Counted from the stretch's first letter, positions 31,453 to 43,880 are shown. The stretch: 64,000 nt of DNA from Rhodeus uyekii (GCA_037043235.1 JAWRVZ010000570.1:18501-82500), one strand, 5' to 3'. Program-made: numbers and translations. Notes: generated from the letters alone by a model not told the origin.

Positions 31453-34400
31453 ATGGCGGCGCGTGCACACGCAGCGGCTTCTCTCTCTCCCGACGGATCG
31501 GCGTTTTTGTGTTTTTCGTCGTGTAAATCACGGTGTTTTTGTGCGTCCTTGTCGCGTCCATTCGTTTGCAAACACAGATACACACGTGAGTTTCTGCTTG
31601 AGGTTGGAAAAACTACAGTTTCCAACCCAGACTCGACGCTCGGACAAGAGCTGCGGGACCATGGTCTTCTCCGGAGGACTACTACACTGCCGTCCCTTAC
31701 TACTGCACCTCTCCCGCAGTGGAAGCGCCACAAACGGGGTGAGAGGAGACAGAAAAAGGGGAAGCGCGGAGGTATTCGTGTCAGACTAGCGGCTAACCCA
31801 CACAAGCCTGCTATTCCCACCATCATTTTGGCTAACGTTCGCTCGTTGGACAATAAACTGGATGATCTTCGTCTTCTTTGCTCCACTCAGAAGACTGTTA
31901 GAGACTGTTGTGTTTTTGTATTCACGGAAACATGGCTCAACAACAGCGTTCCGGACAGCGCCATTCAGCTCGATCGGCTTACATGCCATCGCGCGGACAG
32001 AGTGCTCGTCGAGGGAGGTAAGACCCGCGGCGGCGGACTCTGTGTTTACACCAATGATGCGTGGTGCCGCGATGCTGTTGTGGTCTGCAAACACTGCTCA
32101 CCCCTGGTGGAGTTTATGATTATTAAGTGTCGGCCGTTTTATCTGCCGCGGGAATATACAGCTATTATACTTGTTGCTGTATACATCCCCCCCAGCTCCA
32201 ACAACAACAAAAGGAGTGAGGCACTTAATGATCTGTATAAACACATCAGTGATCAGCAGACAGCCCACCCGGATGCTTTTCTCATCTTGGCTGGGGATTT
32301 CAATCATGCGGACTTAAAGAGTGTGTTTCCAAAAGTTCATCAGCACATTGACTTTCCTACACGTGGAAATAATACTCTGGACTTTGTATATACCACACAG
32401 AGAGGTGCTTACAAAGCCCTCCCCCTCCCCCACATTGGTGCTTCAGATCACATCACTGTTATGCTAATGCCAGCATACAGACCACTTGTGAAAGTCACCA
32501 AACCAGTCCTGAAGCAGATTCAAGTCTGGCCTGAAGGGTCATCAGAGGCTCTTCAAGACTGCTTTGACACCACTGACTGGGACATGTTCAAACAAGCTGC
32601 AACTTACAATAACACCACAGACCTCCAGGAGTACTCAGAGACTGTTACTTCTTACATCACCAAGTGCATTGAGGATGTAACAGTCACTAAGTCCATCACC
32701 ATCTGGCCCAACCAAAAACCATGGCTGACAGGGAATGTCTACAGACTTCTGAAGACGCGTAATGCTGCCTTCAGAGCTGGAGATAAGGTGGGCCTGAGGA
32801 CAGCAAGGGCCAACCTGTCACATGGCATCAGGAAGGCTAAGAGACAGTACTCCAGGAGGATAGCCCATCGTTTCAGCGACAGCAGAGACACAAGGAGCCT
32901 GTGGCAGGGGATTCAGACCCTCACGGACTACAAACCCCCTGCACGGACGTGTGACAGCTCCACACCCCTTCTAAATGAGCTGAACACTTTCTTCGCTCGC
33001 TTTGAAGCACACAACAGCACCACTGCACAGAAGTCACCACCTCCTCCCGATGACCAGATGTTGTCACTGCCCAGGGACAGCGTGAGAAGATCCCTCAGCA
33101 GGGTCAACGCACGCAAAGCTCCAGGTCCTGACAACATTCCTGGACGTGTATTGAGGGACTGTGCAGAGGAACTCACCGATGTCTTCACAGACATCTTCAA
33201 CATCTCACTGAGTCAAGCTGTTGTCCCCACCTGCTTCAAAGCGACCACCATCATTCCAGTCCCAAAGAATTCATCTCCATCCTGCTTCAATGACTACCGC
33301 CCAGTCGCACTTACCCCCATCCTTATGAAGTGCTTTGAGCGGCTAGTCATGCACCACATTAAATCTGTCCTCCCCCCCTCCCTGGACCCCTACCAATTTG
33401 CATACCGGTCAAAACGCTCGACCGATGATGCCATCACCACTGCCGTCCACTCAGCACTCAGTCACCTGTCATAGACTTTAGTTCAGCATTCAATACAATC
33501 ATCCCCCAACAGCTCACCCAAAAACTGTCTCAGCTGGGACTCAGCACTTCACTGTGCAACTGGTTGCTGGACTTCCTGACAGGAAGACCTCAGGCAGTAC
33601 GGGTCGGCAGCAACACTTCCAGCACCATCATCATGAACACTGGAACCCCTCAGGGTTGTGTGTTGAGCCCACTCTTCTTCACTCTGCTTACACACGACTG
33701 CACACCCACACACAACAGCAATTTAATAATCAAATTTGCGGACGACACAACTGTAGTTGGTCTCATTAGCAACGGCGATGAGACAAACTTCAGGAGTGAG
33801 GTGAGCCGCCTGGCCAGGTGGTGCGGCGACAACAATCTCTCTCTGAACGTGAAGAAGACGAAGGAGATTGTTGTTGACTTCAGAAGAATGCACACCCAGC
33901 ATGCTCCTCTGACTATCAACGGTGCGACCGTGGAAAGGGTGAGGAGTACCAAATTTCTGGGTGTTCATATCATGGAAGACCTCTCCTGGACCACCAACAC
34001 CACAGCACTGATTAAGAAATCGCAGCAGCGACTATACTTCCTCCGTAAGCTAAGAAGAGCCGGAGCCTCAGCCCCCATCATGCGCACCTTCTACAGAGGC
34101 ACCATCGAGAGCATTCTGACCAGCTGCATCACTGTGTGGTACGGCGCCTGCAACGCATCCTGCCGCAAGGCACTGCAGCGCATAGTGAGAGCAGCTGAGA
34201 AGATCGTTGGTGTCTCTCTCCCACCTCTCCAGGACATCTATAACACCCGCCTCTCCCGAAAAGCCCTTGCTATTGCTAGGGACCTCACCCACCCATCGCA
34301 CAGTCTCTTCAGTCTGCTGCCATCAGGGAGGAGACTACGCAGTCTCCAGGCACGGACCAGCAGACTGAAGGACAGCTTCATACCCCAAGCTGTCAGGGCA

Positions 34401-34454
34401 TTGAACTCTCTCCCGACTCTGCCACCTCTCCCCTCTTCTGCACCAAGGACCTGA
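31453..34454 (+). pseudogene. Rex1-like LINE endonuclease-reverse transcriptase, frameshifted
   Basis: The ATG at 31453 leads into a basic N-terminus, then an APE-type endonuclease: LANVRSLDNK, the Glu in TETWLNN, LAGDFNHAD and GASDHITV. RT follows with PGPDNIPGRVL and NDYRPVALTP. The frame ends at 33474. A short deletion there removes the lead into the first catalytic block, and DFSSAFN (from about 33474) is in another frame. From 33564 the second frame gives GTPQGCVLSPLFF and FADDTTVVG (33735-33746), then the C-terminal region with LRKLRRAG and a Cys/His-containing tail, ending at 34454. Catalytic residues are visible, but the frame break inactivates it. Confidence 0.85.
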
Positions 34455-34678
34455 TCTCTGAATCCCCCCCCCACCCCCTACCCACCATCAGTTATTCTCT
34501 TATTCATCCACCTCATCATGTTGTCCTTGCATTTCTCTCCTATTACATTTGCACTGCCTTAATTTGTAATTGCACAATTACTATTTACTATTGTTTGCAC
34601 TATTTGCCATCGCCACTTTACCTCCATAACTCACTTTATCCATCTAGTTTAATTTTATTGTATTTTATCTTCATCTTC

Positions 34679-34680
<2 letters not shown>

Positions 34681-34715
<35 letters not shown>
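34681..34715 (+). repeat. (GTT)n microsatellite in LINE 3' UTR
   Basis: About a dozen GTT triplets occur in uninterrupted series, followed by ACTGTT variants. Confidence 0.9.
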
Positions 34716-35679
34716 ACTGTTACTGTTAAATTATTGTTGTTGTTAACTGTATTCGCCTTGGGTCTGAGAGTAACGGAATTTCAATTCTCTATATGTATGC
34801 ACTGTATATATTGCAGAATTGACAATAAAGCTGACTTTGACTTTGACTTGACTTTGACTTTTGACTTTGATATACAGAGTGATGATCACGGATCCATAGA
34901 CAGTCGTACTCCCAATTCAGATCCATTAGTTTGTGAGGGCACATTCTCAGGAAACACTTCAAAGCTGCTCCTTGCTCTCCCCTTCCATTGGCTGACTTTT
35001 ACACCACATTGCCCAAACCAAACGAGGATGCTTATGAGTACTGGCTCAGACTGAACCGCGCAGTCGACATCGCTGCCGACCGCTTGAGAGAACAGGGTAA
35101 AGTACTGGACTGTCCAGGAACCGAGGTAACCCGCATGTTCATCAGACACTGCCCTTGCAAAGAGCTTGCCATCACCTTTCGATCTAAAACAATGGATGCA
35201 TGGTCTGTGCGGGAAGTTCAGGATATTTTGAATGAATATCACTCAGAGACTAGTCTTGTACCTGCAGTAAGACACACAGCACCAACTAAAATTCCTGTCA
35301 ACAGATCTGAGGTGGAAGTGTTGACTGCAGTTCTCCCAAGTTCTTCTGATGTCCAGCAGTCCAGGTCTATGGAAGTTTCTGCATTAGAGTGAGTAATGAG
35401 TCTACTTGAAAAAGTCCTGTTAAAAGAATCTGCCAGCAAAGAACAAAGTCCACGCGCTAGGCCCAAAGTAAGTCTACCAAGAGTGAAAGGACTCAATGAC
35501 CTGCCATGCACTGTCTGTTCAAGCCCAGATCATTCTGGCCTTACACATTGTCTCGAGAAAAAGTTGTGCTTTCAGTGTCACTCTCCTCATCACTCCCGCG
35601 TCGTTTTTCCTGAGAGAGTGAAATCTCCGTCTTCTCAAGAGCTGGGAAACTAGATGATCTGCACTCAAGGGAGGACAGT

Positions 35680-36600
35680 GTGGATCATGAGTTTATTCCT
35701 CCTAACCAATGCTGTATGACTGATCCTGCATCTGTTTATAGTCTTTCTAATTCAGTTGAGCCTGAAGGAAAAAAAGTAATTTTTCAGAACACACACCGAG
35801 TACAGAGAATCCACAGTCTGTTTTACACACCAGCGATAGTATGGGGCGACCTTCATTTGAAAGCCATGATCGACAGCGGCTCCATGGCCTGTACGTTAAG
35901 TGAAGCTGCTGAATCTCTCTTGTTGCAGCGCAATCCCGATCTGCAAAAGTTATTGGCCAGTGATGTTGTCATAATTGGTTGTGGCGGACAGCGTGTTACA
36001 CCAAAAGCGATGTATGAACTTGAGCTCTCAGTGTATGCCTGTAAAATGGTCGTTCCAGTCTTGGTTGTTCCTGGTCAAACCGATGATTTGATTTTAGGCA
36101 GCAATGCTATCAAGAGGCTGATTCAAAAAATTAAAGAGACTGATGGATACTGGAGACTTGTGTCCAGCCCTGATAATTCGAGTGATGTTGAATGTCACCA
36201 ATTTATTTCTCTCCTTTCGAATGTGGAACGATGGAAGGGCGAAGACGTGCCTGATAAAGTGGGCACAGCCAAGTTGAAAGAGAAAATAACTCTAGAACCA
36301 CACCACGAACATCTTGCTTGGGCTCGACTCCCTGAGTCTCTTTCAGTAGGTACCACAGTCATCGTTGAACCAACCTCATGTAAATGCCGTCCACGGAATG
36401 TGATCATAGGGAGAGTTATTACACATGAACCCTACAGACAAAGTGATTGTTCTCAAGAAAAACACAAAGATTGTGGATGTTTTCACCTGTATAGCCGTGG
36501 AAGAGTTGTCTACACCTGAGTCCCTGCAGAGTAATGTTCAGTGTGCAGTGAGTCCTGTAGGTTGTGTGCTGACCAGTGATTAAAGGAGGAATGTGCTGCC
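35680..36600 (+). pseudogene. Gypsy aspartic protease and pol lead-in
   Basis: The frame to 36519 includes YTPAIVWGDLHLKAMIDSGS, a retropepsin active-site loop (DSGS near 35870), and LILGSNAIKRL, the second conserved protease block. A linker region follows (ARLPESLSVGTTVIVEP, RNVIIGRV) that precedes RT in this lineage. The frame shifts near 36420, and the sequence is cut at about 36603 by the Gmr1-like insertion, just before the RT lead-in that resumes at 40019. The start codon is not clear, consistent with synthesis as part of a polyprotein. Confidence 0.75.
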
Positions 36601-36603
36601 CCA

Positions 36604-38274
36604 GCTAAAAACAACCGTCTTCTAAAACCATTTATATATTGCAACAAACTCACAGGAGGTTCAATCTCTTGGATTCCATCACGAAGAACTGCAAGGGGTC
36701 CACGCACTTTGTGTCCAAAAACTAAATCATTTGGACTAAACCCTAAACTGTCCTGCAACACCTCCCGAGCTGCCAACAACAACCATGGCAAACCCTCCTG
36801 CCAATCACAATTGAGCTCCACACAGTAAGCCCGTAACAAAGACTTTAAAGTCTGGGGGAAACGCTCTAGAACTCCTTGACTCTGTGCATGGCAGGCAGTA
36901 GATTGATTATGCCATACTCCAAGCTGTTTCAATACCTCCTGAAACATTTTAGAGGTAAAATTGCTTCCTCTGTCACTTTGTATGACCTTAGGAATCCCAA
37001 AAATAGATATGAACTGAGTCAAGGCTTTTACCACAGATCAAGTCGTGATGGAACGGAGAGGATAAGCAGCAGGATATCTTGTACTCTGACACATTACTGT
37101 AAGCAGATAAGAGTTTCCAGACTTTGATGGTGGTAATGGACCAACACAAGTGTTGAAATGGTGGTTTCACAGCTGGGATAGGATATAAAGGCACTGGTTT
37201 TAGAGGCTGGTTGGGTTTTCCAGTTAGTTGACATGTTGGACAAGTTCTAAAATATCTCCTAACATCCTTTTTCATAAGAGGCCAATAAAAGTACTGCAAC
37301 AACTGATTGTATACTTTATTAACCCCAAAATGACCAGCTACATCTCCATGGGCAGTTTTCAAAACAGTTTCTCTAAGAGATGTCACAAACACTTGGACGG
37401 ATGCCTGACCTAACAAAGCCTTTTTACCAGAAAACCACTTCCTGAGCAGTATACCATCCTCAACAAAATACCCACTTGCTACTTCACCAATCCTTTTAGG
37501 AGGCAAAACAGAAGAAAACATCTCCTTTAAGGTGTCATCCTCCTGTTGAGCTTCACTCAACTCCTTACGTGACGTAAAAGAAGAGAGAACAGAAAGACCA
37601 GACACAAACATCTTCGATGAGTCGTCATCCTTAGACTCTAAATCCTGCAAAACATCAACATTATTCTTGCTCATAGCACGTGTGACTGCACAAGAGACAA
37701 AAACATCAGAAAATTTTGCAGCAATGGTTTGGTCCTCCTTTGGATAAGCGGTTAAAATTGGTGGTGGTACATCTTTCCAAATACCACCTACAGCCAAGTT
37801 ATTACCTAAAATAACTGAAATCCCTTCTACAGGCAGTGATGGACGTACACCTACAACCACAGATCCACTTACCAGTTCTGAATGCAGAACTATTGTATGC
37901 AAGGGAACAGACAAACTCTGTAATCCAATTCCCTTTCTTAGTACCTCTCAACCTGTACTTGAATCAGCCGAAAAAGGTAGAACAGACTCTAGAATAAACG
38001 TCTCAAAGGCTCCTGTATCTCTCAAAATTTTTACAGGAACTTTATCATTACCCCCAACAAGAGACACAAAACCATCGGTAATGAATGGATCATACAATCG
38101 CACTTCACTACTCAAAATGGCCTTTTCTTTAAGGATACACTCAGCATGGTTTTTTGGAAGGTGGGTAACCTCTGAAGCTACTGAAGACACCAACAGAGCA
38201 GATTTTGGTTCAGATTTAACGCGACTCAGTTTAGCTTTTAAGGTAGGACAATCTTTTTTGATTGTCCTTCTCAA
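36604..38274 (-). pseudogene. Gmr1-like protease and integrase
   Basis: From 38274: KVPVKILRDTGA (protease active-site Asp, near 38030), a short break near 37930, then the protease C-terminus with VILGNNLA (about 37805). After a charged linker comes an integrase zinc site (TAHGDVAGHFG, then CPTCQLTG near 37220), then the catalytic core in a new frame (37034 onward) with the second Asp in IQSDRGSNF (about 36990) and the Glu in GVLERF (about 36860). The first Asp region falls in the frame break near 37130. The reading runs to VSLLQYINGFRRRL and then into foreign sequence at about 36604. No RT motif is present anywhere in the element. Confidence 0.8.
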
Positions 38275-39140
38275 TGGCAGATCTTAATTTCCTCACAGGC
38301 TTACTACCACCAGTCAGAAACGAACAGGATTCAACATTTTCTGAAGGATTTTCTATACGATGCCAACGATTACTTTTAACCTCACTCTTGTGTGTCAGAA
38401 CGTACTCATCAGCAAGAATGGAAGCCTCCTCTGCGGTTTTAACCTTTCTTTCTGTTATAAAAACAGCCACATCTTCAGAGAGAGTACTTTTAAACTGTTC
38501 CAACAACATCAACTCATACAGTGCCTCAGGAATCTGCATGAGATGAGGTACACCAGCGATCAAACTGAATGCGCAAATCCCGTGCAAACTCAGAAAAAGA
38601 CTGTTGACTTCCTTTACGCTCAAATAAGACAAAGAAAGTGTCCAAATCATCATCATTAAACTTGGGCATAAGATTAAGACCTCTAGCAATGTCAAACACC
38701 TGATAACCTGAAGTACCCATCTGTGACTGAACAACATTTGGTCGAACCTCTAGCTTACCTTCTCTAATTAACTGTAGTCTCTGTTCTTCAAGATCTAGTT
38801 TACGAAGTTCAAGTTCTTGGCTTCTTTTACAACTTTCGATTTCTAAGAGAATCAAATCTCTCTGTTGCTCATAAGTTAAAGAAGGAAATCTTTTAGGACG
38901 AACTTGTTCTTTATGGTCAGGAACTTCAGACACACCAGGTTTCTCGGGCCTAATCATCAACACACCCAAATCTATCAAAGCGGATTTCACAACCATTCCT
39001 ATGCTTTCTTTCAGACGTTTTTCTTTAGTTGTGAGTCCAATGTCAAAGTGTGCTGCTACCTCTAATCATTGCTCTTTAGACATTTTGTCTATCTCCTCCT
39101 CAGAAGGACATTTTACAAACTCATCTAGTTCTGATGCCAT
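38231..39140 (-). pseudogene. gag: SCAN-type gag of the Gmr1-like element
   Basis: An ATG at 39140 begins MASELDEFVKCPS. A TGA follows after about 25 codons, and the frame then stays open. A coiled coil (EQQRDLILLEIESCKRSQEL) leads into the capsid segment DIARGLNLMPKFNDDDLDTF and FERKG. After a frameshift near 38570 comes a SCAN-like helical region: EALYELMLLEQF, EDVAVFITERK and AEEASILADEY. The vertebrate SCAN domain is thought to descend from the capsid C-terminus of Gmr1-like gag, which supports the element assignment independently of pol order. Confidence 0.8.
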
Positions 39141-39612
39141 TTTAACTAGTTTTATGCGGCTTACCCAAAACCTCTAACTTAACCCTAGTCTTCATGCTTC
39201 AACCAAGAGCCGAGCTCCTTTAAGCCCTAATATACCGACAGCACCAACAGCTCTCAGATGAGCAGAGAGATGCAGTACAGCGGCAGTGCCCTCAGCCCAG
39301 TATCAGCACAAAAATAACAAACTAAAATAACAAAACATCAATGCTAAAAGCGTTGCTACAACCTAACTTGGGAAAAGACACTCTTATGATAAACAAACAT
39401 CTAACCTCACTACAAACGCACAGCAATCTCACTCCTTGTTAGTGATCCAACAATATTAACCAAACAACACTAACTCGCATTCAAAAGAGTGCGACAAACT
39501 GGTTAAACAAATGATCACAAGTTTGTACTTACAAACCAAGAGGGCTAACAAACCGAGCAGAGTGTGCAATCCTAATTAGCCACGGCGTTCTTGAATACAT
39601 CTCATCCGAAGA

Positions 39613-39633
39613 GATCCCGGACGAGCCCCCAAT
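39613..39633 (-). other. Primer-binding site matching tRNA-Pro type
   Basis: The minus strand reads TGGGGGCTCGTCCGGGAT next to the LTR end, the familiar proline-tRNA primer-binding sequence of murine-type gammaretroviruses. Confidence 0.75.
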
Positions 39634-39634
39634 T

Positions 39635-40018
39635 TGTTACAGTTCGGATCGTGACTGTAACAAAAAGGACATACACAAATAATACATACAAAAATAGGAG
39701 TTTATTTACAGGTGGTTCTAGGGATTAACATAAAAGAATATAAGAAACTGAACACATTCAAACACCAATAAGTCTAACAAAAACCATGAGGAAGACGAAA
39801 CTAAGGGTGGGGATCACAGGGGGAAAATGGTTTGGGTCCCAGGGCACCTCTTACGAACCCCTTCCTGTAATGACAAGACAAAAGAACAATAATTCAACAA
39901 TCCCACCTCTTCCTGTTAGAGAACTGGCCTTTTAACTCACCAGCCTAATTAGCCCAGGTGTCCTCAATGAAACCTTAGTGAAACCCAATTAAAAGAAAAA
40001 CACGGTAAGACCGTGACA
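39635..40018 (-). repeat. 5' LTR of the Gmr1-like element
   Basis: The 384-bp LTR reads TGTCACGG at its start (40018) and ACTGTAACA at its end (39635) on the minus strand. No matching 3' LTR exists in the window. Confidence 0.8.
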
Positions 40019-40047
40019 GGTATGAGTCTACCTTTTCTCGTGGAAAA

Positions 40048-42185
40048 ATGGACTGTGGGGAAGCCACTGATTTTGTCCACAAAATTCACCTGTTGGATGA
40101 GAAGCCGTTTCGCCTCCCTTATCGTCGTGTGGCCCCTTGTCACTACGAAAAGCTTCGCACTGCCTTGGATGAGATGGAAGTGAAGGGCATCATAAGGAAA
40201 TCTCAGAGTGAGTATGCATCACCATTAGTTTTAGTTTGGAAAAAGAATGGTGACCTTCGTATTTGTACTGATTTTAGATGGTTGAATGCGAAGACTGTGA
40301 AGGACGCTTACCCACTCCCACACCAAGCAGATGCACTTGCAGCCCTGGGAGGCAATGTGTTCTTTTCAACAATGGACTTGACTTCCAGTTTTTACAATGT
40401 GCCCTTGTTTGAAGAGCATAAAAAGTATACCGCTTTTTCCTCTCCTTTCGGGCTCCATGAGTACAATCGTCTTCCTCAGGGGTTAACCAACAGCCCAGCA
40501 ACCTTTATGAGGATGATGATGTCCATTTTTGGCGATGAAAATTTCACAAGCCTTCTCTGTTACTTGGACGACCTGATGGTTTTTGCACCAAATGAGCAAG
40601 TAGCTCTTGACCGACTAGAACTAGTTTTCTCACGCCTGTCCAAGCACAACTTAAAGCTAGCGCCAAAGAAGTGCCAGTTCCTCAAAAGATCTGTTAGGTT
40701 CTTGGGACATGTTGTTACTGAGAATGGTGTACAGACAGCTCAGAGGAAGTGTAGTCGTATGAGGAAGTGGATCAGTGTCGTGAAGCTTTCACCCGAAGAT
40801 TGGACTAGTGAGTGTCGAACGGCTTTTGAAACTCTAAAGCAAGACCTACTGCACAGTGTTACTCCAGCTCATCCAGATTTCAGTCATCCTTTTATTCTCT
40901 CTGTTGACGCTTCATTCGATGGCATAGGAGCTGTGTTGTCTCAGGTGCCCCCTGGTGAGAAAATTGCGTGCCCATTGGTGTTTGCAAGCAAAACACTCTC
41001 AAAGTCTCAGATCAATTACCCTGCGCACAGACTCGAGTTTCTGGCTTTAAAGTGGGCCGTTTGTGACAAGTTTAGCCACTGGCTAAAAGGGAGACATTTC
41101 ACTGCGTGGTCTGATAATAATCCTTTGACCTATATTCTAACCAAACCAAGATTGGATGCATGTGAACAGCGATGGGTGGCGAAGCTCACTGCATATGACT
41201 TTGACCTGAAATACGTGCCAGGCACGAAAAACATTGTTGCAGATGCTTTGAGTAGAGAGCCTTTTGTCAAGTCTTGTGTCAGTCTTCACCTGTTGAAAGA
41301 ACCATATGTTTCTCTCTTGGATGAGGTCAATGGTATTGTTTCTCTCTTGGATGAGGTCAATGGTATTGTTGCTGGAACTGTGCAAGATGCCTTTCGTGTC
41401 ACTAACAACTGTCAGAATTTGCAGGCCGCCAATACCACCGAAACTGAGACTGAGCCGCAAAATGGTGAGAATGACTCTTGTCCTGGATCCTTCGTGGAAG
41501 TTTCTGCTGTCCTGGGTGCTCGCTACGATGGAGGAGTTAGTCCATTGTCCATGACCAGTCCAACGTCACTTCAGCTCCCTGCTGAAGATCCATCTGTTGC
41601 AATCCCATTTTCCAGACTCGCCAATCTCCAAGGTCAGGACAGTACAGTCGGCAAAGTCATCAACTATGTTCTGAGACATAAACGTCCTTCAAAAACTGAG
41701 AGAACAAAGGAACCTCGCTCTGTGACAAACCCTTTGAAGCACTGGAAAAAACTGAAGATTCGTAATGGTGTGCTTTACAGAGTAAAGAAAGATCGGCTAT
41801 TGAATAAGAAATTCTTTCAATATGTCGTACCTGATTCCTTGAAAGGTGATGTTCTCCTTGGTGTTCATGACACTGCCGGACACCAGGGGACTGCGAGAAC
41901 TCTCTCCCTCGCAGCTGAGAGATTTTTTTGGCCAGGCATGAGTAAAGACATCAAACATCATGTGAAGAACTGTCAGAGATGTGTAGTTGGGAAAACTCCA
42001 GAGCCAAATACCCGTGCACCCCTTGAGAATATTCGGACTTCAGAACCTATGGAATTGATTTGTATAGACTTCTGGAGTGCTGAACAGGCATCAGGGAAGA
42101 TCGTTGACGTCCTAGTAGTAACAGATCACTTCTCAAAGATGGCACATGTTTTCCCCTGTCTCAACCAATCTGCTAAACAAGTTGA
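40048..42185 (+). pseudogene. pol: Gypsy RT, RNase H and integrase N-terminal half
   Basis: This 714-residue open frame starts in the RT lead-in (MDCGEATDFVHK). RT motifs include LRICTDFRWLN, FFSTMDLTSSF (first Asp), LPQGLTNSPATF and YLDDLMVF (residues 172-175). About 55 residues of the connection are deleted after VTENGVQT (near 40740) when compared with the copy at 21.8 kb. RNase H follows (VDASFDGIGAVLS, SDNNPL, NIVADALSR), then the integrase zinc site (HDTAGHQG, CQRCVVG) and the first catalytic Asp in CIDFW. A 30-bp in-frame tandem duplication lies at 41311-41370. The frame ends where the integrase core is deleted. Confidence 0.9.
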
Positions 42186-42188
42186 AAT

Positions 42189-43205
42189 ATGATAAGAGCT
42201 CTTCCAGTCAAATCCAAGGCCAGGTGGCCACAACTTCTAAAGATGTTGACCTTCAGTTACAACTGTACTGTACACGAAACAACTGGGTTTGCACCTTTCT
42301 ATCTCATGTTTGGACGTATTCCGAGGGTGCCGATTGACATCATGTTCCAGCATGTTCTCTCTGATGAAAGGGTGGTCAGTCACCATGAGTTAGTTAGAGT
42401 CAATACACTAAAAAGAGACCTGAGTACAGCTGCAGAAATTGCCCGACAACACAGTTTCAAAGAGCAGAATCGTCATGCCATCCTTTACAATCGGAAGGTC
42501 AAAGGTTCACCATTAGCAGTGGGTGATAGAGTTTTGCTGGCAAACCATGGAGAGAAAGGCATGAGGAAAATTGCGGACAAGTGGGACTCCGTTCTGTATG
42601 AGGTACACTCAGCGAAACCAGAGATCAATGTGTACAGGATTAAGGATGTTCAGACTGGTAGAGAGAAAGTGGTACACAGGAACCTGTTACTTCCAGTGAA
42701 TTTCTTATCCTGGGATGATGAGTCATCTGGTGACACCAGTGCTACTTCTCTTGATGCTGCTTTAATGGACGATCCTGACCCCGTTTCAAAAACATCTGAA
42801 TGGTTACTATGGATGGATGGTACACAGAATAGCGATGTTACTCAGGATGCCACTTGTGGTGGAGTTTCGGACATCATTGATGAGATGACAATTGAGTGTT
42901 CTGACAAAGATTCACACAGTGAAGAAACAGAGCAAGTTCCTGAACTAGAGTGTACAAAGAGTTTACCTGTGTCGAAGCCTGGACACTTCAGTTGTTTGGA
43001 AGAACTTGATAACAGAGTTGACCCTGTCATTTGCACACAGCCCACAAGTACACAAACAGACAGCATTACTACACAATTAGGGAGATCAGTTAACACCCAA
43101 ACAGACTTATCTGTGAAATGGAAACTCAGAAACTTGTGGGGAATGATTCAAACAGTGATGAACGGGTTGTATTTCAAGGATCTAATTTTGTTGTTGAGTT
43201 GTTAA
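42189..43205 (+). pseudogene. pol: Gypsy integrase C-terminal region
   Basis: Sequence continues from the integrase core after a deletion: IRALPVKSKARWPQ, YNCTVHETTGFAPF and GRIPRVPIDIM, then the C-terminal domain (VGDRVLLANHG, VVHRNLLLPVNF) and an acidic, Thr/Ser-rich tail. The missing ~80-100 residues should contain the second Asp and the Glu of the DDE triad, so the integrase is dead. The tail to 43205 has no recognised domain. Confidence 0.85.
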
Positions 43206-43608
43206 GAAACATTTTTGTTTAATATGTCTGAGTCTGAATGATTTGCATAAAATAATAAATTTTGTGTTAAGAGACTGACTTTGAAGTACATATATTTTTT
43301 TATTTCCGGAGAAAGTTTGTGGATTTTATAGTAAAAAGGTAATTGGAGAGCAGAAATACATTTGAAAACATTAGGAGTGCGTAGACTGCACCTCTTATAG
43401 TCTGTGTTAAGTATGGAACCTGGTACCATTCCATTCTTGCGCACCTCCTAGAGAAGAGATGAGTTATCTGACAATATTGTATTGTAAAGCTCTTGTACTC
43501 TATTTTTCTTTTTCTTTTTTTTTTCTTCTCTCTCTGTAATCTTTACTGTGTATTGTTTGTTACATATGCTGGTTCTAGCCCAATTTAGCAGAATTTAAGG
43601 GGGGTGTA
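43206..43608 (+). other. Gypsy 3' untranslated region and polypurine tract
   Basis: AT-rich non-coding sequence leads to a purine run (aaggggggtg, about 43597-43606) immediately before the 3' LTR at 43609, the expected plus-strand primer. Confidence 0.7.
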
Positions 43609-43880
43609 TGTAACAGAGTTTTAAGTTTTGTTAAATCCACTAAATTGGGGTGACATGCCATTGGCTGTCACTTACGCAGTTGTACACATGACGTAGAGGG
43701 GCGGAGTTAGGAAGCGCCAGCAGTTCTCGTGAGTTGTACACCTGGTAAGTCGCATCAACGACTGCTCCGAGCAGATATTGAGTATATATCAAGTATAAGC
43801 GCGCAGTTGGACTTTTCTGGTGCACGCACTTTGTTTCTGTTGTCTTTATATTCTTTTAAATGTATTATTTGAGAATATGT

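Larger units (their letters stand above)
31450..34870 (+). mobile_element. Rex1-like LINE inserted in gag
   Basis: The insert starts around agatggcggcgcg (31451) and ends in a (GACTTT)n-type tail after gacaataaagc (34830-34870). One coding region for endonuclease and RT is present, followed by a 3' UTR with a GTT microsatellite. Clear flanking target duplications were not found. The clade label (Rex1-like, within the jockey/CR1 supergroup) is tentative. Confidence 0.8.
31334..35653 (+). pseudogene. gag: Gypsy gag, split by a LINE
   Basis: An ATG at 31334 starts a Gly/Arg-rich N-terminus (ASRGRGWG) that ends after ~35 codons. Gag is then interrupted by the LINE at 31450-34870. Capsid-type sequence resumes, with PLADFYTTLP, YWLRLNRAVD and MFIRHCPCKEL (34985-35170), to a stop at 35392. 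The nucleocapsid part (35396-35653) has two Cys pairs, CTVCSSPDH and CFQCHSPHH, like a modified zinc knuckle. The order matches gag of the copy at 15.4-16.8 kb. Function in the intact element would be particle assembly and RNA binding. Confidence 0.8.
36604..40018 (-). mobile_element. Gmr1-like gypsy element, lacking its 3' half
   Basis: On the minus strand from 40018: LTR, primer-binding site, SCAN-type gag, protease, then integrase with no RT in between. It stops near 36604 shortly after integrase. Integrase directly following protease matches the PR-IN-RT order described for Gmr1-like gypsy elements, so RT, RNase H and the 3' LTR appear to be lost by truncation. The alternative is an internal RT deletion. 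It interrupts pol of the composite gypsy element. No target duplication is visible because one end is missing. Confidence 0.75.
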
